From the NCBI RefSeq assembly GCF_013449725.1, contig NZ_JACCFF010000001.1, positions 1,364,001 through 1,428,000 on the forward strand: 64,000 nucleotides of DNA, given 5' to 3'. The position numbers were made by a program, and so were the translations under genes. The notes under the pieces were generated by a model. The model did not search any database, was not told the origin of the DNA, and worked only from the letters and a program-made list of their open reading frames with translations. Below are positions 53,929 through 64,000 of the stretch, piece by piece. The stretch is from Mycobacteroides sp. LB1. GTDB lineage: Bacteria > Actinomycetota > Actinomycetes > Mycobacteriales > Mycobacteriaceae. The first letter of the stretch is position 1. Each line of letters begins with the position of its first letter.

Positions 53929-53991
53929 ACGCTCGTACTGTTGCTACTGGGCGGTAACCAACAATGCCCTGTTCAGAACGCTCGTACTGTT
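53929..53991. repeat. 14-bp perfect direct repeat in the icl upstream region
   Basis: ACGCTCGTACTGTT at 53929-53942 and 53978-53991, 49 bp apart, in the 272-bp region 53742-54013. The spacing suggests a pair of regulator binding sites. The rest of the region, apart from the RamB-like box, shows nothing clear. Confidence 0.7.
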
Positions 53992-54013
53992 AAACGACCG
54001 ACGCCGTGTCTAG

Positions 54014-54814
54014 TTACCGAGCGAATATCGAGGCGAGGGCCTTCACCTCGTCGCCAACCACATATGTGAGCGTTGTAACACTGCGACCGGGCACTCCGAA
54101 CTCGGCTCCGTCCTCGTAGACGTTGGTGATGATCTCAAGCTTGTCCCCCAGCGAAACCGCCGAATCGTGCTCGATGCTCACCCGATACGGGCCAGACAGC
54201 AGCTCCGGGTGCCGCGAGAGGTGGTCCTCGACGATGCTCCAGTACACGGAGTTATTCATGTGGTCGAACAGATCCATATCGGTGAACCGCACCGGAAAGT
54301 CCCGGATATCCGTCGCGGTCTCGCGACTCCCGCGTTTGTTGTACGACTTCCACCGCAACCGGTCGACATCCGTGGTGGAGGCGACGGTGACGAGGAAGTC
54401 GTCCTCGATGCGGGACGGACCCTGGGTCTCGCGGCTGACGTGAATCCAGAATGCCTCGGACTCCACCAGCCCCCCATCTCGACCGTCGAGCCGCACCCGC
54501 ATCTGACACCACCGATTGGACGTGGCCGAGCACCAACGGCGTAGCCATAGCGCCTCCGTGAACTCGATGGGCTTGATGACGTCGATCATGGTGCGCCGCA
54601 CGATCCACAGTGGGTGGCTCTCCTCGGCCTCGACCGCGCGGAGGTGATCCTGCCCGACGTCCTGGATATGCCGCGCGGCCCCGTCCAGCCGCAAGCGCCC
54701 GTCCTTGTCGATATCGGCCATGCGGACGGGCCAACGGCCCTCATGGACATGCGGGTGCGCGTGCGGAACGGGCATCATGTCCTTGTCGAGGCCGGTGCTG
54801 ACTTCCACACTCAC
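54014..54814 (-). CDS. Acyl-ACP thioesterase, FatA-like (Rv0466 homologue)
   Basis: A 266-residue double-hotdog thioesterase that releases fatty acids from acyl carriers. First half: PVRMADIDKDGRLRLDGAARHIQDVGQDHL and WIVRRTMIDVIKPIEFTE; second half: FPVRFTDMDLFDHMNNSVYWSIVEDHL, where the D...HxN pattern matches the catalytic region of FatA/FatB types. GTG start at 54814 with AAAGGA upstream; an in-frame extension to 55039 covers non-coding DNA. Conserved next to icl. Confidence 0.85.
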   Translation of the reverse strand: MSVEVSTGLDKDMMPVPHAHPHVHEGRWPVRMADIDKDGRLRLDGAARHIQDVGQDHLRAVEAEESHPLWIVRRTMIDVIKPIEFTEALWLRRWCSATSNRWCQMRVRLDGRDGGLVESEAFWIHVSRETQGPSRIEDDFLVTVASTTDVDRLRWKSYNKRGSRETATDIRDFPVRFTDMDLFDHMNNSVYWSIVEDHLSRHPELLSGPYRVSIEHDSAVSLGDKLEIITNVYEDGAEFGVPGRSVTTLTYVVGDEVKALASIFAR

Positions 54815-55008
54815 AGGTCGATCCTTTCGTGGGGCCACGCCGACTCCGGCACGACAGAAAGCGCGTCCCACGCGCCTCTTTTGCAATCCATCGTCCCATA
54901 CGCGAAACAGACACATTCCAATCGGCGTGTCACATAGTTTTCCCTTGTCTCCCAAATCATTTGAAGCAGGTCGGACAGGGACGCCAAGTAGTCCTCGCGG
55001 CGGGCCCA

Positions 55009-55014
55009 TACGAT
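55009..55014 (+). promoter_or_regulatory. Minus-10 element for the CPBP gene
   Basis: TACGAT, then 6 nt, then the GTG at 55021; supports that start over an in-frame extension to 54829. The 54815-55020 region shows no other feature. Confidence 0.45.
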
Positions 55015-55020
55015 GATCCT

Positions 55021-55929
55021 GTGGTATCGACACCGTCAACGACCGACAAGCAGGTCGGCCGGGGGTTGTTGGTCGCCGCCATTCTGATATTCGCCATCGC
55101 CATCGGCGGCCTCACGATCACCGGCCAACATTCAGTCCGGTTCTCCTCAGACGAGTCCGCCGAGCCTTATCCACTATGGATGCCGCTGACCTCTGCCCTG
55201 ATCGTGCTCCTGCTCACACGGGTCGTGCCTGCGCGCCTCGCGGCCCTCGATCCTTTCGCCGACATTGATCGACAGCGGCTCACCCGTGAGGTCTGGGTGC
55301 TGGTCGGTGCCGCGCTCGCGTTTCCCGCTCTTGTCATCACGGCGACGGTCGCCGGGATACCGCGTGATGCCGTGTACATCCCGATCAAGATCCTGATGTT
55401 CCTCGTGATTCCCCTGCTGGCGTTCCGCGCGTTCCGCCGCGGTGTCCCCCAGGCTCCAAAGGTTCACTGGATCGGTCGGCTGGACCGCACCCGCACGCTG
55501 GCACCAATCGTTCCCGTTGTGGCCTGGATCCTGCTGGCACGACTCGGCCCCCTGGCACCGCCGGCCCTCGCGCCGGGGAGCCTGCCCGATTCGGTCACCA
55601 TAGCCGTGGCATCGGTGCTCACCCTGCTGACGGCGGGCGTACTAGAAGAGGTGTTCTACCGCGGATTCCTCCAGACCCGGCTGGAATCGCTGGTTGGCCG
55701 CTGGCCTGCCATCGCGACCTCGGCGACCCTCTTCGCCGCGATGCACATCGCCTCACACGTGCACATGAGCACGTTGGCCGTGGACCTTGCGTCGATCGTC
55801 GCGGTCCAAGGGACCTTCGGCGTGATGCAAGGCTATCTATGGAGCCGGTACCGAAACATCTGGGCTCCGATAGCTATTCACATCGCCGTCAACTTGATCT
55901 ACCTCGACCTGCTGATGGTCGGGACGTGA
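55021..55929 (+). CDS. CPBP-family intramembrane glutamic protease
   Basis: A 302-residue membrane protein with about eight helices and the ABI/CPBP motifs: EEVFYRGFL (Glu-Glu-x-x-x-Arg), FAAMHI (FxxxH-like) and HIAVNLIYL near the C-terminus. Members cleave membrane-embedded peptides, for example in bacteriocin maturation or immunity; substrate here unknown. GTG start. Convergent with the MFS gene, overlapping its 3' end by 93 nt. Confidence 0.82.
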   Translation: MVSTPSTTDKQVGRGLLVAAILIFAIAIGGLTITGQHSVRFSSDESAEPYPLWMPLTSALIVLLLTRVVPARLAALDPFADIDRQRLTREVWVLVGAALAFPALVITATVAGIPRDAVYIPIKILMFLVIPLLAFRAFRRGVPQAPKVHWIGRLDRTRTLAPIVPVVAWILLARLGPLAPPALAPGSLPDSVTIAVASVLTLLTAGVLEEVFYRGFLQTRLESLVGRWPAIATSATLFAAMHIASHVHMSTLAVDLASIVAVQGTFGVMQGYLWSRYRNIWAPIAIHIAVNLIYLDLLMVGT

Positions 55930-57216
55930 GCGCACCGATAGGCACATCACTGCCGCGATGACGCACAGCCCGGCGGCCAGCCGGAACGCGGTGTCATAGG
56001 TACCCTGCTGATCGCGCAGCCACCCCGCGCCTGCCGCCGCAACGGCAGCCCCCAGCTGATGCGAGGCGAAAACCCAACCGAATACGACGGGCGTACGTTC
56101 GCCAAAGTATTTACGGCACAGCGCAATAGTCGGTGGCACGGTGGCCACCCAATCCAATCCGTAAAAGATGATGAACACCCAGGTGGAGGGCTCCGCGCGC
56201 GGAGAAAGTAACGCAGGCAACAACATCAGCGAGACTCCACGCCCGAAGTAGTAGATGCCCAGCAGGATGCGCGCGTCGATACGGTCGGTAAGCCATCCGG
56301 AGAAGACCGTCCCGGCGACATCGAAGACGCCGATGAGCGCCAACAGGCTCGCTGTCATGGTGGCGGGCATCCCGTGGTCATGTGCGGCAGGAATGAAGTG
56401 AGTGCCGATCAGTCCGTTGGTGGTCATTCCGCAGATCGCAAAACTTCCCGCCAACAACCAGAAGACCGGTTGCCGCAACCCGATGAGCAGCCCCTCGAAC
56501 GCCGCGCCGAACCCTCCTGATGCGGCCCCCGAATCGTCGGTTGCGGCCCCGTACGGTCCAACCCCCTTGTCGGCTGGACGGTTTCGCATAAACAGCACAA
56601 CAAGGGGGACCACCGCGATAGCCGACGCGGCGACGATCACCGAGGCCCACCGCCAGCCATAGGCGCCGGTCACGACCGCCGCCACGGGCAGGAAGATGAG
56701 CTGACCGGTGGCGCTGGCGGCCGTCAGTACACCCGTGACCAATCCGCGGCGCGCGATGAACCATCTGGTCGCCACGGTGGCCACGAATCCCATCGAAATC
56801 GCCCCGGTGCCAACACCCACCAGCACGCCCCAGAGCAGCAGCAGCTGCCAGGCCGCGGTCATGAACACGCTCAGAAAGGTTCCCGTCGCAACGAGCATCA
56901 GCGCCACCACCAGCACCGGACGCACGCCGAACTTGTCCATCAACGCGGCCGCGAACGGTGCGGTGACCCCGAACAGCGTCATATTGATCGACATGGCCAG
57001 CCCGATGGTGCCGTGCGACCAGCCGAACTCGGAGTGCAGCGGATCCATCAGAACACCTGGGATGGAGCGGAATCCGGCCGCAGCCAGCACCGCGACGAAG
57101 GCCACCCCGGCGATCATCCAGGCAGGGTGGAGCCGCCGGCGGCTGGGCGCCTCGGGCGCGAAGGAATGCGGCACTCGCCAAGGCTGCCCGATGACGCGGC
57201 TTCTCACAATTGGCAT
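55837..57216 (-). CDS. MFS transporter (monocarboxylate/oxalate-like)
   Basis: A 459-residue protein with about 12 helices, RSIPGVLMDPLHSEFGWSHGTIGLAMSINMTLFGVTAPFAAALMDKFGVRPV in the first half and a long loop (DDSGAASGGFG) between halves. Similar to OFA/MCP-type transporters of small carboxylates. Start ATG at 57216; a TTG at 57225 lies in the operator palindrome. Divergent from the GlxA-like regulator, which probably controls it. Confidence 0.82.
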   Translation of the reverse strand: MPIVRSRVIGQPWRVPHSFAPEAPSRRRLHPAWMIAGVAFVAVLAAAGFRSIPGVLMDPLHSEFGWSHGTIGLAMSINMTLFGVTAPFAAALMDKFGVRPVLVVALMLVATGTFLSVFMTAAWQLLLLWGVLVGVGTGAISMGFVATVATRWFIARRGLVTGVLTAASATGQLIFLPVAAVVTGAYGWRWASVIVAASAIAVVPLVVLFMRNRPADKGVGPYGAATDDSGAASGGFGAAFEGLLIGLRQPVFWLLAGSFAICGMTTNGLIGTHFIPAAHDHGMPATMTASLLALIGVFDVAGTVFSGWLTDRIDARILLGIYYFGRGVSLMLLPALLSPRAEPSTWVFIIFYGLDWVATVPPTIALCRKYFGERTPVVFGWVFASHQLGAAVAAAGAGWLRDQQGTYDTAFRLAAGLCVIAAVMCLSVRSRPDHQQVEVDQVDGDVNSYRSPDVSVPAP

Positions 57217-57226
57217 AAATGCCAAT
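57209..57226. promoter_or_regulatory. Palindromic operator between MFS and GlxA-like regulator
   Basis: ATTGGCA-TAAA-TGCCAAT, a perfect 7-bp inverted repeat that contains part of the MFS start codon (57214-57216). Only 28 bp separate the two divergent starts, so one bound protein would affect both. Confidence 0.65.
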
Positions 57227-57244
57227 AGGTGTAAAAATCATGCC

Positions 57245-58192
57245 ATGAGCCATCTGGTAGCCGTCTTGATGCTGGAACCGCTGATCGGTTTCGACGCGAC
57301 CATCCCATCGCTCATGTTCGGCCAGGCCGGCGATGACCGCTACCGGGTGATCACCTGTGGATTATCTTCAGCCCCAGTCCAAACCACCTCGGGGTACGCG
57401 ATCACCCCACAGGAGGGTCCTGCCGTGCTCGCCCGTGCGGACACCGTCATCATCCCTGGCACTCGGTATCGACCGGCACGGGAACATGGCGAGTTGACCG
57501 CGGAACTCGGTGCCGCGCTCAACACCATCCGACCGGGTACCCGCATCGTGTCCATCTGCACCGGAGCCTTCGTACTGGGTGCCGCCGGACTGCTCGACGG
57601 CCGCCGCGCCACCACACATTGGCACAAGGCGGACGATTTCCGTGCGCTGTATCCACGGGTGCTGCTGGACGAAACGGTCCTGTTCATCGACGACGGCGAC
57701 ATCCTGACATCGGCGGGGCTCGCCTCGGGAATTGACTTGTGCCTACATATTATTCGGCAAGACCACGGCACCGCGGTGGCCAATGACGTCGCGCGGTACT
57801 GCGTGGTGCCACCGTGGCGAGAGGGCGGTCAGGCACAGTTCATCGACCGGCCGCTTCCCGAATACACCGGGGATTCAACGGCATCCGCCCGCACCTGGGC
57901 GCTGGCGAATCTGACCGAACCGTTGACCGTGCAGCAGCTGGCCGATCATTCCCGCATGAGTGTGCGGACTTTCAATCGGCGGTTCCGCGGCGAGACCGGA
58001 CTCGCCCCCGGCGACTGGGTACGGCAGCAGCGCGTCGAATGCGCCAGAGCGCTGTTGGAGTCGCACGACCTTGCCGTGGACGAGGTGGCCCGGCGTTCAG
58101 GCCTCGGCTCGGCCGCGAATCTGCGGCATCACCTGCGCCGCGGGTTCGGAATGAGCCCCACCCACTACCGACGGACGTTCCGGGGCAGCTAA
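57245..58192 (+). CDS. GlxA-family AraC-type regulator (DJ-1/PfpI domain plus HTH)
   Basis: A 315-residue protein: N-terminal DJ-1/PfpI-like domain with a nucleophile-elbow Cys in VSICTGAFVLGAAGLLDGRRATTHW, and a C-terminal AraC HTH (LTVQQLADHSRMSVRTFNRRFRGETGLAPGDWVRQQRVECARALLE... and a second HTH up to MSPTHYRRTFRG). Regulators of this type sense small metabolites. Divergent from the MFS transporter. Confidence 0.87.
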   Translation: MSHLVAVLMLEPLIGFDATIPSLMFGQAGDDRYRVITCGLSSAPVQTTSGYAITPQEGPAVLARADTVIIPGTRYRPAREHGELTAELGAALNTIRPGTRIVSICTGAFVLGAAGLLDGRRATTHWHKADDFRALYPRVLLDETVLFIDDGDILTSAGLASGIDLCLHIIRQDHGTAVANDVARYCVVPPWREGGQAQFIDRPLPEYTGDSTASARTWALANLTEPLTVQQLADHSRMSVRTFNRRFRGETGLAPGDWVRQQRVECARALLESHDLAVDEVARRSGLGSAANLRHHLRRGFGMSPTHYRRTFRGS

Positions 58193-58201
58193 ATCCAGCA
58201 G

Positions 58202-59005
58202 TTAGACGAGGCCGACACCGGTGAGCACCTGCCAGGTCCCGACCACCGCGAAGAGGATCAGCAGGACCAAGCTGCGGTGAGCAAGCGCCCAATTGTGGAC
58301 CGGTTCGAGGACCGCTTGGGTCCGCGCCGGAGCGATCACATAGCTGATAAGAGCGAGCTCGAAGACCACAAGCATCGCGAAGACGAATACGACGGCGGCG
58401 AGAACTTGGGTACCCATCGCGGTTCCCGAGCCCACGATGATGGTGTCCACCAATAGGACCAGCGGGGGTGGCGGCATGTATCCGATACCGAGCACCAAGG
58501 CGACCCAGAGGGCGCCGTTCTCCCATGCGCCCTTGCCCAGATGGAGAAGTCGCCGGATCCTAGATCCGATGCCCGATATCGCATTCCTAATCCTGCCGAC
58601 CGGCCGAGCGGTAGCCGGCGGCGTCTCCGGATCAAGTACCAAGACAGAAGAATCCCCACTCGCACCACTCGCCACGGGCTGCTGAGCACGCTGACGCACC
58701 CAAAGCCGCACCGCAAGGAAGCCCGCGACCACGAGTGCGAGCACACCAGTCGCGAGTTGAAGGGGCTTGACGGACGAGCCCGGATCCGCCGTCGCCAGTT
58801 CCTTTGCGAAGGAAGCAAAACTTGGTACGAGATGCAATGCGAAAAGTGCAATCACAAAGGACGGCACGTTCACAATCAGCGCACCGACCCAGAAGGCCAG
58901 GAGATTTTGCACTGGCCGAGGCCGGGAGATCACCACCAAGATCAGGCCAAGCAGCACGGGATTGAGTGACATCAGGAATGCCAATCCCAACAATTCGCGC
59001 CACAT
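58202..59005 (-). CDS. gap: Glycopeptidolipid addressing/export membrane protein
   Basis: A 267-residue integral membrane protein with about six helices and a central cytoplasmic loop (residues 110-165). It begins WRELLGLAFLMSLNPVLLGLILVVISRPRPVQNLLAFWVGALIVNVPSF and carries GYMPPPPLVLLVDTIIVGSGTAMG, as in mycobacterial Gap, which is required for glycopeptidolipid transport to the surface. It follows the mps2-type synthetase on the same strand, as in GPL loci. ATG at 59005 chosen; an earlier in-frame start at 59077 would add 24 polar residues. Confidence 0.88.
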   Translation of the reverse strand: MWRELLGLAFLMSLNPVLLGLILVVISRPRPVQNLLAFWVGALIVNVPSFVIALFALHLVPSFASFAKELATADPGSSVKPLQLATGVLALVVAGFLAVRLWVRQRAQQPVASGASGDSSVLVLDPETPPATARPVGRIRNAISGIGSRIRRLLHLGKGAWENGALWVALVLGIGYMPPPPLVLLVDTIIVGSGTAMGTQVLAAVVFVFAMLVVFELALISYVIAPARTQAVLEPVHNWALAHRSLVLLILFAVVGTWQVLTGVGLV

Positions 59006-59171
59006 GCCGATAACCTTACTCTGTTTGCTCGATAATGGCATCTCCAGTCGAAATTCGCCGAATTGCTTTGTGCGCATTCGATAGATAGCGAATCATTCCA
59101 ACAGAAGGCGGCTCAATTGACTTAGCCATCATGGAAAAACTTGCGTTGCGGCCCCAACCATTTCTCGCACT

Positions 59172-62100
59172 CTAGAGCAATCCATGCAATTGTAAGTCGC
59201 TGGCATATTTGGCGATAATCGGCGCCGAGACTTGCGGAATGTCGTGACCGGAGCCGATTTTCGCCTGTCGCACGGCAGCCTGGAACCTGTCCGCCGGAGC
59301 CATGGACCCCCGCGAGGGCTCCGGCGGCTTCCCGTCCCAACCGTGATCCTGCAAGATCTTCAACATCTGCAACACGGATCCCTGGCGTTGATGATCCGGC
59401 AAGGCATGCAAGCCGGCCTCGAACCGCGTCACCCACTCGCTGAAATCGCTGATGCGCTCGATCGGGTGACCGGCCTCGATCAGCCAGTCAACGTACTCAT
59501 CGATCCCGATACCGTCATCGTGGGGGTTCATCACGTGGTAGGTCTCGAATCCCGTGAAGGATCCGGCGGATGAACCGGCGGCCTGGCCTCCCAGCGTGGT
59601 GATCGCCTCCGCAACGAATTCCACGGGCAGCCCGTCGAAGTGCGCACGCTGACGATTGCCGTCATCGGCGAGCCGGTAGACGGAATGGGGTGCCACGCCG
59701 GTGGCGACGATGCTCAGCACCATCCGGGCGACCGTGTCAGAGGCGTTCACTTGGCCCGCGTAACTGGTGCCGACCATGATCATGCCCGAGCGGAACACCG
59801 TGACCGGCAGCCCAACCTGCTCGTGGGCCTCACGGAGCAATACCTCGCCCGCCCACTTGCTGTTGCCGTAGCCGTTGGCGTAACTCCCGTCGGAGGGCCG
59901 GGTGGAGCTGATCAGCCGGATATCGGCGTCCTCGAGGAACGTCGATTTCTCGATCTCGCGACCGACATCGGCTGTCGAGACGAACGTGTACGGCTTGAGC
60001 TTCGCAGTCAGCGCGAACCGGATCAGCTCCGCCGTGCCCACCACGTTGGGTCCGAACAGCTCGCTGTAGGGCAGAACACTGTTGACCAATGCCGCGGAAT
60101 CGACGATCAGGTCGACGGTGTCGGCCAGCCGCTGCCAGGTGTCTTCGTCCAGACCCAGGCTGGGTTCTGCCTTATCGCCGGCAATCACCTGCAGGCGGTT
60201 AGTCGCGAGAGCTTCGTAAACCCGGATGAGCTCTAGATCGCCGCTGTCGAAGGTGTTGTCAAGGCGGCGCCGCGCGTCTTCCTCAGACTTGGCCCGCACC
60301 AGGCAAATGAGCGTGCCGTCAACCTGTTCCAGCTCTTTCAGCCATTGCAGGACCAGGTAGCGGCCGAGGAATCCGGTCGCCCCGGTCAGCAGTACGGTCC
60401 GCACGGTCGTGCCGGCGCGGGGCAGCGTCGGAGCGATCTGCAACGTCTCGTCATCGATGAACTTGTCCAGCGTGAGGTCGCTGGCCCTCACCTCGGTGGC
60501 ACCGGGCCCATGCACGGACGCGTAGCTCGGTCCGCTGGCTTCGGCACCGGCGGCGGCGTCCACATGCACGCTCAGGCTGCGCACGGACGGTGCCTCGAAC
60601 AAGGTTCGTACCGCCAGTTGGGCATCGAAGGCCGTGTTGATCGCGGCAACCAACCTCATCGCGGATATCGAGTCCCCGCCCAGATCGAAGAAGGAGTCAT
60701 CGGTCCCGACCCGCTCGATACCCAGGATCTGGGCATAGATGCCAACCAGGGTCTCCTCAACCGCCGTCGCCGGGGCACGGTAACGCGTGGCGTCGTCGTA
60801 ATCGGGTGCAGGCAGGGCGCGCCTGTCAAGTTTGCCGTTGACCGTCAGCGGCAGAGCCTCCAGTGCCACCACCGCGGCGGGCACCATGTACGGCGGAAGT
60901 CGCTTCGCCAACGCGCTGCGCAACTCGGCCGAGTCGGCGTTCCCGACGAAGTAACCGACCAAGCGCTTGTCGCCGGGGCGGTCCTCACGGGCGATCACCA
61001 CCGCCTGCTCCACCCCATCAAGGTCCGCCAAGGCTGCCTGAATCTCACCCAGCTCGATGCGGAAGCCGCGGATCTTCACCTGCTCATCGGCGCGGCCCAG
61101 ATACTCGAGCTGCCCAGCCGTAGCACCTGAGACACCCCACCGCACCAAATCTCCGGTGCGGTACATGCGCGCCCCCGGCTCCCCAAACGGGCAGGCCGTA
61201 AACCGAGACGCGGTCAACCCGGGGCGGCGTACATACCCGATACCGACGCCAAGGCCTGCCACGTACAACTCGCCGACCACACCGGCCGGCACCGGCCGCA
61301 TCCATCTGTCCAACACGAACAATCCGGCATCGGGCACCGGGGTACCGATCGGCACCGCGCCCGATCCCGCTGTCAGTTCTCCGAACGTGGCGTAGATCGT
61401 CGTCTCTGTCGGTCCGTAGCCGTTGATCATCACCCGCCCGGGCGCCCACTTATCCACCAGCTCGATCGGGCACGCCTCACCGGCAACAATTAGCGTGATG
61501 CCGTCCAGTCCCTCCGGTGACAACATTCCGACTGCTGACGGAGTCTGGAACAAGACGGTGACTCGTTCGGCGATCAGCAAGTCACGGAAGTCATCAGGCG
61601 AGCGAACCACCGAATCCGGCACGATAACCAGTCGGCCACCGTGCAGCAGCGCGCCAAAGATCTCCCAGACGGTGATGTCGAAAACCAGAGACCCCGCCTG
61701 CGTCCACACCTCACCCGGTCCCGTGGGCATGTGCGTGAGCGGCAACTTCAGCGCCTGCGTCACGTTGCCGTGCGCTATAGCCACGCCCTTGGGGACGCCC
61801 GTGGTACCCGAGGTGTAGATCGTGTACGCAATGTCGTCGGGAGCTGGGGTCAACAACGTGGTGCTGCCGAAGATGGCACCGGTGAGATCCTCGTCAGGAT
61901 CATCGAATTCGACGATCGGCACGCCGGACACGTCCAACCGGGCGCGCAGATCACCGGTGGTGACGGCTGCGATCGGCACGGCGTCGGTGAGCATGAACTC
62001 CAGCCGTGCGTCCGGCACCGATGGATCGATCGGCAGATACGACGCCCCCGTCTTGAGGATCGCCAACATAGCCACGATTGCCTTGTCGGAGCGCGGCATG

Positions 62101-64000
62101 AAATGCGCCACCGATTCACCGGGACCGGCACCGTAGACGGCGAGGAGATTGGCCAGCCGGTTGGCGGCCTCGTCGAGCTCGCCATAAGTCATCGAGCGAC
62201 CCTCGAATGTCAGCGCCACCGCCTCCGGAGCCCGATCCACCTGCTGGGCGAAGACCTCCGGAATGGACAGCACCGGCTCCGACCCCGTGGCCAAAACCGA
62301 CCGGTTACCCCAGTCATCGAGCTGCTCCTGCTCACCGGCGTCCAATACATCCATCGACGAGAGCCGTTGGGTGGGGTCGACGGTCATGGAAATCAGCACC
62401 CGCTGCAACCGCTCGATCAGCGCTGCGATGCCGGCCACATCGAACTTGTCGGTGTCGTACTCGACGCGAATACCCAACTCATGACCCGGCAATGCCATCA
62501 CCGACAGCGGGTAGTGGTTGTACTCGCGGGTGGTGAACTCGGTGACGGCCAACTCCTGCACGCCCATGAACGCGCTGGTGTCGATCGGATAGCTCTCGTA
62601 CAGAAAGAGAGTGTCGAACAACAGCTCGTGCCCGGCAATATGGTGGATGTCGTTGAGCGCTAGATGCTCGTGTTCGAGTGTGTCGTTGCGGGCGTGTTGC
62701 AGCTGCTCCAGCAGCTCCGCGACCGTCGTGTTCGCCGTGGCACGCGCTCGCACCGGCACCGTATTGATCAGCAGGCCCACAATCGAGTCTGCCCCGACCA
62801 ACTCCGCCGGCCGCCCCGAGACCGCAGTACCGAAAGCGACGTCTTGCTGGCCGGTCGCCACCATGAGCAGCTGCGCCCACGCGGCCTGCAACACCGTGCT
62901 GATGGTGGTGTGCTGTGACCGCGCGAGATCGCCGAGAGCCTGGGTGATCTCGGCGGACACCCGATAGGACTCGACGCCTCGCGGTCCCGGCGGGGCCGGT
63001 GCGGCGACAAGCGTCGGGGCATCGAAGCCTTCGAGAGCCTTGGCCCATGCCGCTCGCGCGGCGTCGCGATCCTGATTATCCAGCCAGCCGACGAAGTTGC
63101 GGTACGACGCAGGCGCCGGAAGGCGCTGCCCGAAGTAGCTCGCGAAGATCTCCTGCAGCAGGATCGGGAGCGACCAGCCGTCGATCACGACGTGGTGGAA
63201 CGTCAGGACGAACCGGTGCTGGTTCCCTTCTGTCCGAATCAACGCCGCACGGAGGGTCGGCCGGTCCGCGAGATCGCAGACCGCGGCGCGCTCGGCGGCG
63301 CAGAGCTGCTGAATCTCCTCATCGGGGGTCAGATCGTCACCACGAAGGTCGAGGTATCGCCAGGCGATCACCGGGTCGGCAAGAATCACCTGTACCGGCT
63401 CGCCGAACTGAGTGAAGAAGCGGGCGGCAAGGTTGGGATGACGGCGGACGACGGAGTGAACCGCGTCGCGGAGCCGGAGCTGGTCGACAAGACCGGTCAC
63501 CGTGATATCGAGCTGCACCGCATAGAAGTCGATTCCTGCCGCGTCGTCCCCCAGCACCCCGGCCGCGCGTGCGAACGTGGTGTGGAAGAGCAAGCCCTGT
63601 TGTATGGGTGTCAACGGCAGCACATCGACGATGTTGTGCTCTTCGTGCAGCTCGTCGATCTGGTGCTGGCTCAGCTGGGCGGGAGCGATATCGGAGGGAG
63701 TCAACCCACCGCCACCACTGCGAACATGTGCGCAGATCCCGGCGAGTGCCTCGAACCACAGCTGACTCAGCCGCTGCACCTGAGGCTCGGTGACTGACGA
63801 GGGTGCCCACGTCCAGCCCGCTCGCAGATGCGGTCCGGAGTCGGTATCTGCGCCCGCCTCGGCATGCCCCTCGACGATTCCGGCGTTGAGATCCACTGTG
63901 TACATCAGCGGCATGGACACGGATGAGGCCACACCGGTCGAGGACAGACTGTCCTCGTTGATCCGCCATAGCTCGTCGGTGAGATCCGCGGCACCGGCGC
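59172..64000 (-). CDS. mps2: Glycopeptidolipid non-ribosomal peptide synthetase, C-terminal part (Mps2-like), gene runs off the window
   Basis: About 1,600 residues are visible, open to the window edge. Numbering from the GTG at 63932: tail of an epimerase domain (about 1-90), condensation domain with HHVVIDGWS at 246-254, adenylation domain with [12 protein letters not shown] at about 706-717 and GYGPTETT at 838-845, carrier domain with GGDS (Ser 1088), and a terminal thioester reductase starting [12 protein letters not shown] at 1183, with active-site YGNSK further on. The order E-C-A-T-R and reductive release fit addition of the last residue, L-alaninol, after D-Ala in the GPL core. Mps1 and the rest of the locus lie outside. 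Confidence 0.9.
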   Translation of the reverse strand, partial: AGAADLTDELWRINEDSLSSTGVASSVSMPLMYTVDLNAGIVEGHAEAGADTDSGPHLRAGWTWAPSSVTEPQVQRLSQLWFEALAGICAHVRSGGGGLTPSDIAPAQLSQHQIDELHEEHNIVDVLPLTPIQQGLLFHTTFARAAGVLGDDAAGIDFYAVQLDITVTGLVDQLRLRDAVHSVVRRHPNLAARFFTQFGEPVQVILADPVIAWRYLDLRGDDLTPDEEIQQLCAAERAAVCDLADRPTLRAALIRTEGNQHRFVLTFHHVVIDGWSLPILLQEIFASYFGQRLPAPASYRNFVGWLDNQDRDAARAAWAKALEGFDAPTLVAAPAPPGPRGVESYRVSAEITQALGDLARSQHTTISTVLQAAWAQLLMVATGQQDVAFGTAVSGRPAELVGADSIVGLLINTVPVRARATANTTVAELLEQLQHARNDTLEHEHLALNDIHHIAGHELLFDTLFLYESYPIDTSAFMGVQELAVTEFTTREYNHYPLSVMALPGHELGIRVEYDTDKFDVAGIAALIERLQRVLISMTVDPTQRLSSMDVLDAGEQEQLDDWGNRSVLATGSEPVLSIPEVFAQQVDRAPEAVALTFEGRSMTYGELDEAANRLANLLAVYGAGPGESVAHFMPRSDKAIVAMLAILKTGASYLPIDPSVPDARLEFMLTDAVPIAAVTTGDLRARLDVSGVPIVEFDDPDEDLTGAIFGSTTLLTPAPDDIAYTIYTSGTTGVPKGVAIAHGNVTQALKLPLTHMPTGPGEVWTQAGSLVFDITVWEIFGALLHGGRLVIVPDSVVRSPDDFRDLLIAERVTVLFQTPSAVGMLSPEGLDGITLIVAGEACPIELVDKWAPGRVMINGYGPTETTIYATFGELTAGSGAVPIGTPVPDAGLFVLDRWMRPVPAGVVGELYVAGLGVGIGYVRRPGLTASRFTACPFGEPGARMYRTGDLVRWGVSGATAGQLEYLGRADEQVKIRGFRIELGEIQAALADLDGVEQAVVIAREDRPGDKRLVGYFVGNADSAELRSALAKRLPPYMVPAAVVALEALPLTVNGKLDRRALPAPDYDDATRYRAPATAVEETLVGIYAQILGIERVGTDDSFFDLGGDSISAMRLVAAINTAFDAQLAVRTLFEAPSVRSLSVHVDAAAGAEASGPSYASVHGPGATEVRASDLTLDKFIDDETLQIAPTLPRAGTTVRTVLLTGATGFLGRYLVLQWLKELEQVDGTLICLVRAKSEEDARRRLDNTFDSGDLELIRVYEALATNRLQVIAGDKAEPSLGLDEDTWQRLADTVDLIVDSAALVNSVLPYSELFGPNVVGTAELIRFALTAKLKPYTFVSTADVGREIEKSTFLEDADIRLISSTRPSDGSYANGYGNSKWAGEVLLREAHEQVGLPVTVFRSGMIMVGTSYAGQVNASDTVARMVLSIVATGVAPHSVYRLADDGNRQRAHFDGLPVEFVAEAITTLGGQAAGSSAGSFTGFETYHVMNPHDDGIGIDEYVDWLIEAGHPIERISDFSEWVTRFEAGLHALPDHQRQGSVLQMLKILQDHGWDGKPPEPSRGSMAPADRFQAAVRQAKIGSGHDIPQVSAPIIAKYASDLQLHGLL

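Overview
The window is high-GC actinobacterial chromosome from a rapidly growing mycobacterium. The best fit is the Mycobacteroides abscessus-chelonae group. Evidence for a mycobacterium: mshA, hbhA, umaA, an LprQ-type L,D-transpeptidase, mycobactin genes with IdeR boxes, and many leaderless starts (TANNNT about 7 nt before ATG/GTG). Evidence for the group: a glycopeptidolipid peptide synthetase ending in a reductase domain, followed by gap, close to icl.

The backbone follows the M. tuberculosis Rv0466-Rv0489 order: gpm1 (left edge), YbjN protein, mshA, ROK regulator, SDR, lprQ, murB, DUF2505, nitrilase, DUF2993, deoC, Rv0477/Rv0476, hbhA, Rv0474, DUF445, madR, umaA, fadB2, icl, Rv0466. Blocks absent from that backbone are inserted between these genes. 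They are: 0.4-8.2 kb, a flavin monooxygenase/diiron/SDR operon plus an acyl ligase; 14.7-20.1 kb, an HxlR-MFS pair and a four-gene radical SAM/Lgt-like operon; 22.3-28.1 kb, a TPR-CHAT protease pair with three unrecognised genes; 32.9-36.8 kb, the mbt-2 mycobactin acylation genes; 41.9 kb, a PPK2; 43.7-51.3 kb, a guanidine/urea-type operon with its regulators; 54.9-58.2 kb, a CPBP protease, an MFS and a GlxA-like regulator. The right edge is the glycopeptidolipid locus (gap and the 3' part of mps2).

How the genes work together: the minus-strand run ROK - SRPBCC - mshA - YbjN carries the first committed step of mycothiol synthesis. It is preceded by a previously unannotated leaderless short ORF ending in a Cys-rich tract, followed by small hairpins, which looks like a cysteine attenuator. 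mbtK, mbtL, mbtM and mbtN make and attach the mycobactin acyl chain; both transcription units have an IdeR box. The DUF1989 pair with a carboxyltransferase resembles guanidine catabolism but lacks biotin carboxylase, BCCP and allophanate hydrolase. No rRNA, tRNA, CRISPR array, IS element or integrase was recognised. The most unusual units are the Cys-leader, the radical SAM/Lgt-like operon and the TPR-CHAT block.
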